Below are positions 44,109 to 53,836 of a stretch of DNA of 64,000 bases, in pieces; the first letter of the stretch is position 1; every line of letters begins with the position of its first letter. The position numbers and the translations under genes are program-made. The stretch is from positions 62,001 through 126,000 of the forward strand of contig JAQMWT010000443.1 in the NCBI GenBank assembly GCA_029834535.1, written 5' to 3'. Source of the DNA: Chrysophaeum taylorii. Lineage: Eukaryota; Sar; Pelagophyceae; Pelagomonadales; Pelagomonadaceae. Under the pieces are notes generated by a model. The model was not told where the DNA came from. It worked only from the letters and a program-made list of their open reading frames with translations, and did no database searches.

Positions 44109-47100
44109 ATGTGTGTGGCAGTCGGCGCCTTATGGTTGTTGTTTATGGTGCGCGGGGTGCGCGGCATTTTCGAGGACCAGGCCGGGGAGTTCGACTGGCA
44201 GCGCGAGAACGTGGGTGCCGCGGTGTCGGCGGTGTACCAGCAGCGGCGCGTGTACCTGTTGACGGTGGCGCGGCGCGATCGTGCCGAGGATGACCAGGGG
44301 TTGGTGGTGGCGATGAACTCGAGGACGGGGAACATCGAGTGGCGGCGCGCGCTGCCGTTGGGTGAAGTCGGGGACGCCATCGTCCTGACGCCGCTCGCTT
44401 TGGTAACGTTGTCGGGGGGCGGACGGTTCGCGCGGGGTTGGAGGTTGGGCGACGGGGGGCTGCTGTGGGACGCGGTGATGCCGCCCGGGTCGAGCGGCGA
44501 GAACGTGGGTCTGGTGGCGGTCCGCGCGCCGTCGTGCGTGGTCGTGGCGCTCGGCGGGGACGCGGTGTCGGCATTCGACTGCGAGACGGGCGCGACCAAA
44601 GCGGGGTGGCCGTGGTATCCCGAGCCGGAGGACGACGCGCGGCTTGGCGCGGCATTGGGTTCTGCCGCAGGGCTGCGCGTGACGAATGCCGTCGCCACCC
44701 CCGACTCCCGGCTCTTCGCGTGCGGGCTCGCGGAAAGAAGAGGCGCGTGGGTCGTCGAGCTCGACGTCGGGTCGGGCGGGGAGAGTAGGGCGGCGGCGGG
44801 GTTGGCGGCCGGGGCGGCGGTGGGCGCGGCGCTCGTCGCGCGGAGCGGGCGCGCCCTGCCGCTCCTGGTTGTCGCGGACCGCGACGGGCTTGTGGCCTAT
44901 GACGCCGCGGCGGTGCTCGGCGGCGGGGAGGCACCCGGTCCGGTCGCGTCGCTGGACGCGTCGTCGCTGGTCGGCGAAGCGATCGCGCGAATCCGGGTCG
45001 AGCCGAATTCGGCGGGGCGTGTGCTGCGCGTTCTCGGCGCGGCGAAGAAAAAATCCCGGTTTGTCGCGGCCGCGACGGCCGAGGAAGCGACGACGTGGGG
45101 GGGTGTGCTGGTGGCCCTCGGGGACGAGGCGTGCGGGACGGCGTCGTGCGCGTCGCTCGGCGCGTTCGCGACGCCGGCGTCGGCCGCGTCGGGGTCGGGG
45201 GAGGCGGGAGCGCGCGTCTTTTGGGCTCAGGTCTCGCCCGAGAATCGGCTGGATCTCGCCGAGATCGGGGGGCGGGTGCTCGCGGCGGGGGACGAGGGCG
45301 GCCTGGACCCCTTGGCCCACGGACCGGCGCGGCTCGCGTTCCCGCACGTCTTCGAGAAGAAGAAGACCGCGACGACGACGTCAAACAAGACGACGACGGT
45401 CCCGGAGCTCGCGTACCGCGCTCTCGTGACGACGGCGGCCGAGAGCGTGGCGATGGTCGCGAAGGACCGCGTCAGCTGGTGCCGGGACGAGGCCCTCGCG
45501 TCGATCGTCGCCGCGGACTTCGTCGAGGCGCCTGTCCGGCAGCATCTCGCGGACGCGGACGAGGAGGGACCCGAGGTCGAGCCGACGCTCTGGCAGCGGC
45601 TCGAGCTCCAGGCAGAGAGCATATCGGCGACGGCAAGGGCGCTCGCCAAGTCGTTCAAGGAGCTCACCGACGCGGCCGCCCGCAAGCAGCGACAGAAGGC
45701 CGCGACCGCGGAATTGTACGGGCTAGACAAGCTGGCGATCGCGCGGACGCGCGCGGGGCGGCTCTTCGCCATCGCCGCCCACACGGGCGAGATCGCCTGG
45801 AGCCGGTTGATTCCCGAATTGGTGGACCGCCGGGCGACGGTGGTCGCCACGCGCCGCGCGAGCGACGCGTACCACGACCCCGAGCTCACAGTCGTCTCGA
45901 CGCGCGACGGCCGCTCGGAGGTGACGCGCTTGGACGCGCACACGGGCGCGACCAAAGACGCCACCGTCTTCGACTTCGAGACCCGCGCCGTGGTCCCCGC
46001 GGGCGTTTCCGACGCGACGGGCAGAGACGTCCTCTTGGTCGTCGGCCCCGGCGCGTCGCGCGTTGCCGTCGTCCCGGAGTCGGCCGCCAAGGCCGTCGCG
46101 GCCGAACCCAAGCCATTCTACGTCTTCCTCGTCGACGACGGCGTTCTCCGGACCTTCGAGCTCGACAAGACAACCCTCCTCCGAGCGGTCCCGCGGGGAG
46201 AAGTAGTGATCGCGAGGCCGGGCGTCGAGACCCTCGAGGACGCGGCGACCGCGCCCGCCGCCGAGACGGTGTCGGCCAAGTCGCACATCCTCGGCGACGA
46301 CGCGATTTTGCTCAAGTACCTCAACCCCCACCTCTGCGCCGTCTGCACCGTAAGTGCCGGCGGTCCCGCGCCCCTCCTCGACCCTAAACTTCGCACCTCC
46401 CAAAGCCCCGACGTCGAGCCGCCCTCGCTCTACGTGACGCTCGTCGACGCCGTCGCCTCCAAGGTCGTCGCGCGCGTCGCGCACCCCCACGGCGCGGCCC
46501 CCTGTCGCGTCGCCGTCTCGGAGAACTGGGTCGTCTACTCGTACTGGAACTCCAAGGCCAAGCGCAACGAGCTCGGCTCGCTCTCGCTCCACGAGGGCAT
46601 GTTCGACCGCTACGGCCTCTCGCCCTTCAAGGTTCCCGAGCAGGAAACCAGCTTCTTCGCGCGTTCGGCGCCACCCCCCGTCGCTCTCTACCGCACCTTC
46701 GCGATCGACAAGCCCGTCGTCTCTAATTTGGCGCCGACCCTTACCTCTCGCGGCATCGCGTCCAAGCAATTTCTCGTCGGCATCGCTCCCGGCCAAATTC
46801 TCGCTCTCGACAGGCGCTCCCTCGACCCGCGCCGACCCATCCTCGACGACTCCGACTCGAAGAACTTCCGTTCTCAGCGCAAAAAGGTCGAACGCGAGCT
46901 CGACGAGGGTCTCTACCCCTATACCCCCTTCATTCCCCTCAAGCCCAAGGCGATCATAACCTACTCGAAAACCCTCCTCGGCCTCAACCACATCTGGTCC
47001 ACCCCCACCAAGCTCGAGTCCACCACCCTCGTCCTGGCCGCGGGCGTCGACGTCTACGGCGTCCCCCACAAACCCTCGGGCGGCTTCGACATCCTCGCCG

Positions 47101-47210
47101 ACGACTTCAACTACGCCCTCCTCCTCCTCTTGCTCCTCGGTCTCTTTGCCGGCGCCCTGATCCTCCGCGCCGCGGCAAACCGCAAAAACCTCGCCCTCCA
47201 CTGGAGTTAG
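44109..47210 (+). CDS. EMC1: ER membrane protein complex subunit 1 (1033 aa)
   Basis: The ATG at 44109 gives a signal peptide (MCVAVGALWLLFMVRGVRG), and the mature start IFEDQAGEFDWQRENVGA matches EMC1, where the protein begins with ...YEDQVGKFDW. A PQQ/WD-like beta-propeller follows (AMNSRTGNIEWRRALPLGE, AAHTGEIAWSRLIPEL), then the conserved C-terminal DUF1620 part with VSENWVVYSYWNSKAKRNEL, LTSRGIASKQFLVG, ILALDRRSLDPRRP and YTPFIPLKPKAIITYSKTL. One membrane helix near the end (LLLLLLLGLFAGALIL) and a short cytosolic tail complete it. EMC inserts tail-anchored and some multi-spanning proteins in the ER, and EMC1 is its large lumenal scaffold. Length is close to the animal and yeast proteins. 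Single exon. Confidence 0.95.
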   Translation: MCVAVGALWLLFMVRGVRGIFEDQAGEFDWQRENVGAAVSAVYQQRRVYLLTVARRDRAEDDQGLVVAMNSRTGNIEWRRALPLGEVGDAIVLTPLALVTLSGGGRFARGWRLGDGGLLWDAVMPPGSSGENVGLVAVRAPSCVVVALGGDAVSAFDCETGATKAGWPWYPEPEDDARLGAALGSAAGLRVTNAVATPDSRLFACGLAERRGAWVVELDVGSGGESRAAAGLAAGAAVGAALVARSGRALPLLVVADRDGLVAYDAAAVLGGGEAPGPVASLDASSLVGEAIARIRVEPNSAGRVLRVLGAAKKKSRFVAAATAEEATTWGGVLVALGDEACGTASCASLGAFATPASAASGSGEAGARVFWAQVSPENRLDLAEIGGRVLAAGDEGGLDPLAHGPARLAFPHVFEKKKTATTTSNKTTTVPELAYRALVTTAAESVAMVAKDRVSWCRDEALASIVAADFVEAPVRQHLADADEEGPEVEPTLWQRLELQAESISATARALAKSFKELTDAAARKQRQKAATAELYGLDKLAIARTRAGRLFAIAAHTGEIAWSRLIPELVDRRATVVATRRASDAYHDPELTVVSTRDGRSEVTRLDAHTGATKDATVFDFETRAVVPAGVSDATGRDVLLVVGPGASRVAVVPESAAKAVAAEPKPFYVFLVDDGVLRTFELDKTTLLRAVPRGEVVIARPGVETLEDAATAPAAETVSAKSHILGDDAILLKYLNPHLCAVCTVSAGGPAPLLDPKLRTSQSPDVEPPSLYVTLVDAVASKVVARVAHPHGAAPCRVAVSENWVVYSYWNSKAKRNELGSLSLHEGMFDRYGLSPFKVPEQETSFFARSAPPPVALYRTFAIDKPVVSNLAPTLTSRGIASKQFLVGIAPGQILALDRRSLDPRRPILDDSDSKNFRSQRKKVERELDEGLYPYTPFIPLKPKAIITYSKTLLGLNHIWSTPTKLESTTLVLAAGVDVYGVPHKPSGGFDILADDFNYALLLLLLLGLFAGALILRAAANRKNLALHWS

Positions 47211-47590
47211 ATTCTTCTTACCTCTATCTTCTGGACTTAAAATTATTTGGCGTGTCCAGCCCGTAGGACCAGTGCCGTCCAAAGCCGGGGGTGGGCGTCG
47301 TCTCCCTCGTCTCTGCGCGTTGACCGTTCCTCGTTCTCCTCCGGTCCGGAGGAGGAGGAGGAGGAGAAACTTCTGCGTCAGTCAAGTCCGTCAGTCAGTG
47401 AGTCCCAATAATCAATCATCTCGAGTTAACAAACAACGCAAACGTTCCTCTAGGTTTCGTGATTTCGCGACCTCCGCACAAGGCTTCTTGCGATTGAAGG
47501 CTGCGGCAAAAAAGACAACAAGATCCCGCGACTCGTATAGTGTGATAATAATATAGAGGTCGCAGAACATCATCATCATCATCATCATTC
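47211..47590. other. Short spacer between EMC1 and myosin
   Basis: A 380-bp spacer holding the EMC1 3' end and the myosin promoter. It ends in an ATC repeat (47569-47588) just before the ATG. A short GGAGGAGGAGGAGG run lies at about 47348-47364. Nothing else seen. Confidence 0.5.
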
Positions 47591-50500
47591 ATGGCACCAC
47601 CGCAGCGGAGGCAGTCGACGATGGCGCACTCGACACGGTGGGGACCGAGCGACGTCGGCGGGCTGTGCTGGATTTCCGACCCAGCGCAGGCGTACATCGA
47701 AGCGACGGTGAAAAAGGTGAGGGAGAACGAAGTCGTCGCAGCGACGGCCGACGGGCGGGAGTTCACGATCGACCTCGAGGCGCCCCTGCGGCCGCCGTCG
47801 AGGAAGCAAAAGGAGGCGCCGCGGCGGATCCTCCAGCGGGTCTCGTTGAGCAGCGCGTCGGGCGTGGAGAATATGGACAACTTGACGGCGTTGCACGAGG
47901 CGTCGATCCTCGACAACGTGCAGTTCAGGTTCCGGATGGACCTCATATACACCAACACGGGTCCGATTTTGATCGCGATGAATCCCTTCAAGTGGCTGCC
48001 GATTTACGGGGACGACGTCATATCGCAGTATCACACCAAGCCGTACGGGTCGATGCCTCCGCACTGCTTCCAGGAGGCCGAGGACGCCTTCGTCCAGCTC
48101 CAGAAGTACCGGAAGAACCAGGCCATCGTGATCTGCGGGGAGTCGGGCGCGGGGAAGACCGAAACGACGAAACTTATGCTCCACTATCTCGCGACCGTCT
48201 CCAAGCGGACGTCCGAGCGCGACGCGAAAAGGAGAGAAAAGGAAAAACATTACCACCACGAGGGCCCGACGATCGCGGAGCGCATGGTCAACTCGAACCC
48301 GCTCCTCGAAGCCTACGGCAACGCCAAGACCCTCCGCAACGACAACTCGTCGCGGTTCGGAAAGTTTACGCGATTCGACTTTAAGATCGGTTCGAGCCTG
48401 ATTACGGGGGGCTTCATCGAAAATTTGTTGCTCGAAAAGGTCCGCGTCGTCGAGCAGGGCGAGGGCGAGCGGAACTATCACATCTTCTACCAGCTCGCGG
48501 CCGCAGCCCGCAAGGGACACGAGCTCGCGACCCCGTTGTGTTCGGGCGACCCGACGAAATACGCGCTCACCAACAAGAGCGGCTGCGTCTCGATTCCGGG
48601 GGTCGACGACGCCGAGGAGTTCGAGGCGACCGTCGGGGCGCTGGGGGCGTTGGGATCGTCGCGCGACGAAATCGACCGCGTCCTTCGGGTGACGGCGGCC
48701 GTGTATCGCCTGGGCGACATCGCGTTCGACGAAGACGACGAGGAGTACGCCGTCGCGTCGGCCGAGTCGAAAGACGCGTTGGAGACGGCGGCGACCTGGA
48801 TGGGCGTCGAGGCTCGCAAGCTCGGAGCCGCGCTGTGCTGTCGCGTGCGACACGTCGGCGACGAGCGCGTCGTCTCGAAAAACGAGCCCCACCAAGCTCG
48901 CCAGCTCCGCGACGCTCTGGCCAAGGCGACCTACTCGCGACTCTTCGACTGGCTCGTCTACCGCGCGAACCAGGCCTTCGACCGATCGGCATCGGGAGGC
49001 GCGGAGGCGCCGCCGCCCTTCATCGGCATCCTCGACATTTACGGCTTTGAAATCATGAAGACGAACGGCTTCGAGCAGGTGTTCATCAACACGACCAACG
49101 AGCAGCTCCAGAAGGTTTTTAACGACATCATCTTCAAGTCGGAAGCCGAGGAGTACCAGCGCGAGCAGATCGACTGGGACAAGACGGTCTTTCCCGACAA
49201 CACGCCCTGCATCGAACTCCTGACCAAACGTCCCGCGGGCATCCTTCGGATGCTCGACGCCGAGTGCCTCCGAGGAAACGCCGCGAGCGACGGCGCCAAG
49301 TTCGCCCGCAAGCTCAACAAGGAGCACGGCCACCACGTCTACTTCGAAGTCTGCGGCCCGGCCTCCGTCTGGCGCCGTTCGGACGGCGGCCGCACGAGCG
49401 ACGAGGACTTCCTCGTGCGACACTTCGCCGCCCCCGTCGTCTACACGGTGGCTCACTTCATCGACAAAAACCGCGACGCCCTCTACGACCACGTCCACGA
49501 CCTTCTCGCCGCCTCCAAGACCTCTATCGTGGCGGACTGCTTCCCGAAACGCCTCGACGACGCGAACGACGGCGGTGGTTCTTCGTCGTCCAACACCACC
49601 ACCTCGTCCTCGCGGCAGACGGTGGCCAACCGGTACCTCGGTCAACTCTCGGCGCTCGTGACGCTGCTGCGCGAATCGAGCACGCGCTTCGTGCGGTGCA
49701 TCAAGACGAATCACGCCAAGGTCCCCGCCAAGCTCGACACGCCCTCGGTTCTGAGCCAGCTCGTGTGCTCGGGCGTGATGGCGGCCTTGGAGGTCCGCCG
49801 CGCGGGCTTTCCAACGCGCATCGCGTACCGCGAGTTCGTCCGCGAGTTCCGCGCGTTCACGCCAAAGAAGGGCCCGCGCGGCACCGACGACAAGGACCTC
49901 ACGGCCCTCATGCTCCAGCACCCCCACGTCCAGGAGCGCGTCGCGCCGAGCGCGTACCGCCTCGGCGTCTCCAAGCTGTTTCTCCAGGCGGAGGTCTTGT
50001 ACAACCTCCAGAGCATCAAAAACGCCATGCTGTACCCCTTCGTCCGACGGCTTCAAAGATGGTGGGTCTCGCTCCAAGGTTCGATCCTCCAGCGAAAGTT
50101 CAAGCGATGCGCGGCCGACCTCGCCGAGACCACCAGCACCTCCTCGATCAAGGGCGTCCACGCGACCCGCGCCGTCGTCGTCGCGCTCGAGACGGCCGAG
50201 AAAATCAAGGCCGAGGCCTGGGCGGTCGTGTGCGTCGCGTCGGCGACCGACGCGATGGACGCGATTTCCAAGCTCCGCAGCCACGTCGACCGCGCGGCGC
50301 GAGTCGTCGCCGACGCCGTCGCCCGCAAGGAGGAGGCCTACCGTATCCGCGCGACGCTCCTCGCCGAGATCGACGCGGGCAACGAGCGATGCGACGCCCT
50401 CCGCCTCGTCGCGAGCTCGCTCTACGACGCTAAGGACGCCGCCGTCCTCGGGGACGCCGCCGGCGAGGCCGCCAAGTCCCTCGGCGCCGTCCGCGTCGAG

Positions 50501-51967
50501 CTCATGACTGCCGTCGACGAGTGGGAGGGATCCAGCCTCGCCGTCGCTTCCAAGCAGGGACCTCTCAGCCTCCAGCGCCAGGGGACGCGCCGCCTCGAGC
50601 ACCGCGACACGCCCGAAAAGACGCCGCAGCAAGAGGAGGAGGAGCCGCTCAAAGCGCCGCCGCCGCCGCCCGATCCCCCCCTCTTGACGCCCGAGGAGGC
50701 CGCGACCGCGCGCCGGAAAAAGCTCGACGACGCGCTCCAGCTCGTCCACCGCGCCGAGGTCGCGTCCCTCGCGATGCTCGACAAAAAGAAGCTCATGGAC
50801 GAGGCCAGAGCAGAGTACCAGGCCTCCCTCGACCTCGCCTCGGAAAATCTCGCGACTATCCAGGTCGACGTCTTCATCATCGCCGGCATCACCCGCGTCT
50901 CCGACGCGGTCGCGGAAGCGCGCGACGCGATCTTCGCCGCCCAAAAAGCCCTCCAGTCGATCGACCCCGACCCCGTCAAGCTCGCCGTCGAAAACGCCAC
51001 GGCCGCCGTCGAGAAGGCCGCGAACGTCGCCGAGCACGAGTCGGCCCGCGTCGCGGCGATCGCGACCCTCGACAGCGCGATGAAGACGCTTCGCGACATC
51101 ACCAACGTCGCCCAGACCGAGGGCTTCGCGAGCGCGCGCCTCGACGACCTCGTCGAGGTCGCCGAACGGACCATCCAGACGGCGCGCGACGCCTGCCTCT
51201 CGCCCGACATCAACGTCCTTCAGGCCTCCACGCAGCGCGCCGTCGACGCCGTCAACGGCTGCGGCGAGTATCTCGAGTTCGAGCAGGCCAAACAGGAGGC
51301 CGAGCGCCAGGCCCGCATCCAGGGCGCCTTTGCCTTTTTCCAGAAACGCACCGACCCCAAGGCCCGCGCTTCGACCACGCCCGCGCTCGCCTCCAAGCCG
51401 CGCCCCGCCAAGCGCGTCGCCGTCGTCGGCGAGGACGACATCTCGCCCCTCTCGCCCAAGACCACCGGGAGGAAACTCCCCTTCTCGACCCCCGTCACGC
51501 CCAAAGGTTCAACCCCCCTCCGAGCTGACGACGACGACGACGACGACGACGACGGATTCCCCGCGCCGTCGCCGTCGGCGGCCTCCTCTTCTGCGGTGAT
51601 GCGGCCCCGCCGCGACTCGGTGCCCCCCAATCTCACGCTGCCCCCCGTCAGCGTCAGGAAGGCGTCTCGCGAGTCGGCGCCGCCCACCTTGTCGCTCGTG
51701 CCGTCGCCGCCGCCATCGCCCGCCCCTCGCGCTTCCGAAGTTTCGGGGCCGAGCTCCTCTTCCGCCAACCTCTGCGATTGGCTCGAAGCGAAAAATCTCA
51801 TGCAGTTCAAGGACGCGATCCTCGACGTCGCGGAGCACGTCGACGACCTCGCCACCATGACCGACGAAGACGCCGACGAAATCATCGCTTCTTGCGGCAT
51901 GAAGAAGCTCGTGGCACGCCGCTTCAAAAAAAGCCTCGTCGAGATCGGCGCCGACCTTACTCTCTAG
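47591..51967 (+). CDS. Unconventional myosin heavy chain with C-terminal SAM domain (1458 aa)
   Basis: The ATG at 47591 is followed by an SH3-like N-terminal segment (CWISDPAQAYIEATVKKV) and a complete motor. The P-loop GESGAGKT is at residues 183-190, switch I NDNSSRFGKF begins at 250 and switch II DIYGFE begins at 482. GPILIAMNPFKWL and FIDKNRDALYDHV are also typical. The motor ends near residue 815; the neck (FVRRLQRWWVSLQGSILQRK) has at most one weak IQ motif. The tail is Ala/Glu/Arg-rich helix with coiled-coil stretches (about 830-1270), then a Pro/Ser/Asp-rich linker with a nine-Asp run. It ends in a SAM domain (CDWLEAKNLMQFKDAILDVA to the C-terminus). The long insertion near residues 655-670 (Ser/Thr) lies in the loop 2 region. 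It does not fit a common class; a stramenopile-specific class is likely. It moves cargo or tension on actin. Confidence 0.93.
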   Translation: MAPPQRRQSTMAHSTRWGPSDVGGLCWISDPAQAYIEATVKKVRENEVVAATADGREFTIDLEAPLRPPSRKQKEAPRRILQRVSLSSASGVENMDNLTALHEASILDNVQFRFRMDLIYTNTGPILIAMNPFKWLPIYGDDVISQYHTKPYGSMPPHCFQEAEDAFVQLQKYRKNQAIVICGESGAGKTETTKLMLHYLATVSKRTSERDAKRREKEKHYHHEGPTIAERMVNSNPLLEAYGNAKTLRNDNSSRFGKFTRFDFKIGSSLITGGFIENLLLEKVRVVEQGEGERNYHIFYQLAAAARKGHELATPLCSGDPTKYALTNKSGCVSIPGVDDAEEFEATVGALGALGSSRDEIDRVLRVTAAVYRLGDIAFDEDDEEYAVASAESKDALETAATWMGVEARKLGAALCCRVRHVGDERVVSKNEPHQARQLRDALAKATYSRLFDWLVYRANQAFDRSASGGAEAPPPFIGILDIYGFEIMKTNGFEQVFINTTNEQLQKVFNDIIFKSEAEEYQREQIDWDKTVFPDNTPCIELLTKRPAGILRMLDAECLRGNAASDGAKFARKLNKEHGHHVYFEVCGPASVWRRSDGGRTSDEDFLVRHFAAPVVYTVAHFIDKNRDALYDHVHDLLAASKTSIVADCFPKRLDDANDGGGSSSSNTTTSSSRQTVANRYLGQLSALVTLLRESSTRFVRCIKTNHAKVPAKLDTPSVLSQLVCSGVMAALEVRRAGFPTRIAYREFVREFRAFTPKKGPRGTDDKDLTALMLQHPHVQERVAPSAYRLGVSKLFLQAEVLYNLQSIKNAMLYPFVRRLQRWWVSLQGSILQRKFKRCAADLAETTSTSSIKGVHATRAVVVALETAEKIKAEAWAVVCVASATDAMDAISKLRSHVDRAARVVADAVARKEEAYRIRATLLAEIDAGNERCDALRLVASSLYDAKDAAVLGDAAGEAAKSLGAVRVELMTAVDEWEGSSLAVASKQGPLSLQRQGTRRLEHRDTPEKTPQQEEEEPLKAPPPPPDPPLLTPEEAATARRKKLDDALQLVHRAEVASLAMLDKKKLMDEARAEYQASLDLASENLATIQVDVFIIAGITRVSDAVAEARDAIFAAQKALQSIDPDPVKLAVENATAAVEKAANVAEHESARVAAIATLDSAMKTLRDITNVAQTEGFASARLDDLVEVAERTIQTARDACLSPDINVLQASTQRAVDAVNGCGEYLEFEQAKQEAERQARIQGAFAFFQKRTDPKARASTTPALASKPRPAKRVAVVGEDDISPLSPKTTGRKLPFSTPVTPKGSTPLRADDDDDDDDDGFPAPSPSAASSSAVMRPRRDSVPPNLTLPPVSVRKASRESAPPTLSLVPSPPPSPAPRASEVSGPSSSSANLCDWLEAKNLMQFKDAILDVAEHVDDLATMTDEDADEIIASCGMKKLVARRFKKSLVEIGADLTL

Positions 51968-52465
51968 TAGCATTCATTATTCAAGCCCTGTAACATATCC
52001 ATCGCGCCGAAACTCTCCTACCTACCGCGACCACATATTATTAACCGGGCGGCCTCATCATCTCCTCATCTACTACGAATCACCATCCTTGTCGCTCGCC
52101 GCTCTTGTGCCTGCAGCTCACTCTTTATTTATTCTGAGCGACGTCCATATCTAATTATCCTCCTCGCCGCGCCAAAAGACGACGACGACGACGACGACGA
52201 CGACATCGATCGTAGGCGGAAGATTATTTAATACCGATTTTTTTTTTTTTTTTTCTTCGGTTTGATTTTTTCTTTTCACTTCTGGTGGTAGATAGATATT
52301 CTAGAAAAAAGAAATTGAATGACGAATCAGCACCACCACAGCAGCCATCGAACTTCTTTTTTTTCAGAACATTATTAGTCTATGTTCGCCCGGAAATATT
52401 ATTCGCCGGAGCGAGAACACAGTAGTACGAAGTAGGGACCACCACACTACTCGCTCTTGACAAGC
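51968..52465. other. Spacer with (GAC)n, poly-T and AT-rich runs
   Basis: A 498-bp spacer between myosin and the four-TM protein gene. It holds a GAC repeat (about 52180-52203) and a 17-base poly-T (52238-52254). Presumed 3' UTR and promoter; no gene seen. Confidence 0.5.
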
Positions 52466-53359
52466 ATGAGTCAGCCTGTTGTCGTGAAGGGCACTGTGGT
52501 CGCCAGCGCAGCCGCTCAGCCGCCGGCGGCGCAGCCCGTGCCACAGGCCCAGACCTCTACAGCGCAGCCCTCGCAGGCGACGGCCTCGACGTCCCCACAG
52601 CAGCAACAGCCATGCAATTGTTGCAACGAGGGAATGACCCAAAAAAAGTTAGTACGGTTGATTCTGGGCGGGGTGTCGTTGCTTGCTCTGATTTTCGCCT
52701 TGTCTGACGTGAGCGCGCCGATCTGGACGTACGCGGCGTGGAGCGGATACTTTGACTACGAGGTGATCTGGAATCTGTGGCGCGTGACGACTACGGTAGA
52801 AGACGACGACGACAACGAGGTCCTAAAAAAAAAATATGTCGACGATGAGTTGTTCGAGGTCATCGAGTTTAATCGCGGCGCGACGATGCTCGCGTTGTTC
52901 GTCACGCTCGGCGCGACAATCTACTACCTGAGCACGGCGATGTGCGTGCTCGTCGCTCCCGTCGAGATTGTCGTCGGGAGCTTCATGATTATTATGGGAA
53001 TATTCGCCTGGGCGGGCGCCGGTTCGTGGAGCTCCCAATGGGAAGATTTTCTCGACGACGACGCCTATGACGAGACCCGCCCCTGCGACGCCGGTTGTGG
53101 CTTGGAAGCTTGGAACGGCGTCTTTTACTTTGGCCTCGGGATCAGCATGATCGTCTTCGCCGTCATGGAGCTCGCCTGTCCCCAGAACCCTGTCTGCCTC
53201 TGTTGTCCCACCTTGTTCGACGCCAACGAGCAGCGCCCAGAGCCCGTCGCCACGTCCGAGCTCCCGCCAGAGGCGCCGCCCTCTGAAGCGCGCGAAGAGG
53301 AAGAAGGAGACGAACGCGACGTCGAGATGCCGGTCAAGGCGAAAGAAGTTGAGGCCTAG
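52466..53359 (+). CDS. Four-pass membrane protein of unknown function (297 aa)
   Basis: The ATG at 52466 is used; the frame extends to a TTG nine bases earlier. The cytosolic head is Gln/Ala/Pro-rich (about 50 residues) and ends in a Cys pair motif CNCC. Four hydrophobic helices follow (VRLILGGVSLLALIFALSDV; TMLALFVTLGATIYYLSTAM; VEIVVGSFMIIMGIFAWAGA; WNGVFYFGLGISMIVFAVME). A first external loop carries aromatic residues and an acidic run, and a second has Cys residues (CDAGC). The topology resembles claudin, PMP22 or SUR7-type tetraspan proteins, but no diagnostic motif is seen. A CLCC cluster after helix 4 may be palmitoylated. The acidic C-terminal tail is disordered. Confidence 0.75.
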   Translation: MSQPVVVKGTVVASAAAQPPAAQPVPQAQTSTAQPSQATASTSPQQQQPCNCCNEGMTQKKLVRLILGGVSLLALIFALSDVSAPIWTYAAWSGYFDYEVIWNLWRVTTTVEDDDDNEVLKKKYVDDELFEVIEFNRGATMLALFVTLGATIYYLSTAMCVLVAPVEIVVGSFMIIMGIFAWAGAGSWSSQWEDFLDDDAYDETRPCDAGCGLEAWNGVFYFGLGISMIVFAVMELACPQNPVCLCCPTLFDANEQRPEPVATSELPPEAPPSEAREEEEGDERDVEMPVKAKEVEA

Positions 53360-53836
53360 TTTTCTTTCTCGCCAACGTGTTTGTTGTCATCACCGCCAAG
53401 TCCGTTTGACGACGATATCTCACCCAGCAGCCGCTCAAGAATGAACAAAATAACGTGCTTGTGACCCGGAGGAGCCCCCCTTATACTTCGAGGCCGGCTG
53501 GCACCGCGCGCACGTCCCCTCCGGACACGGACGCCCCTCTTCACCAAGCGTAGTAACGCAACCAAGATAAATGCGTCGAAGGTCCCTAGGCCATATCCAG
53601 AGACCGCCAAAGTGGCTGCTACTTTCAAGACACAAAAAGCAATAAACCCGACCTCCTTCCGTCCTAATTCTCTGAAGAAGAACGAGGGTGACAGAACCAC
53701 TCCTCCTCGTCGTAATAGGAGGAAGGAAGGACGGACGGACGGACGGACGGACGGACGGACGGCCTCGTGCGTCGGCAGCAGTTATAGAGTAAGGGGGCAT
53801 AAAAAGCATGATGGGGAATGCGTATTCTTCTCGCTT
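53360..53836. other. Convergent 3' spacer with ACGG microsatellite
   Basis: A 477-bp stretch between convergent genes. The plus-strand frame 53612-54043 is antisense to the PDZ gene for most of its length and is not accepted. An ACGG repeat is at 53731-53763. Confidence 0.5.
53731..53763. repeat. (ACGG)n microsatellite
   Basis: About eight perfect ACGG units in the spacer downstream of two convergent genes. It is another case of a tetranucleotide repeat at gene 3' ends in this window. Confidence 0.95.

Noticed and set aside
45723-47282. 519-residue frame antisense to EMC1
   Set aside because: Shadow of EMC1 coding bias; Gly/Glu/Arg-rich with no motif. The same holds for 44130-45384.
47585-51037. 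1150-residue open frame antisense to the myosin gene
   Set aside because: It mirrors the myosin codons (GC-rich third positions keep the opposite strand open). It shows no domain, and the sense strand encodes an unmistakable motor.
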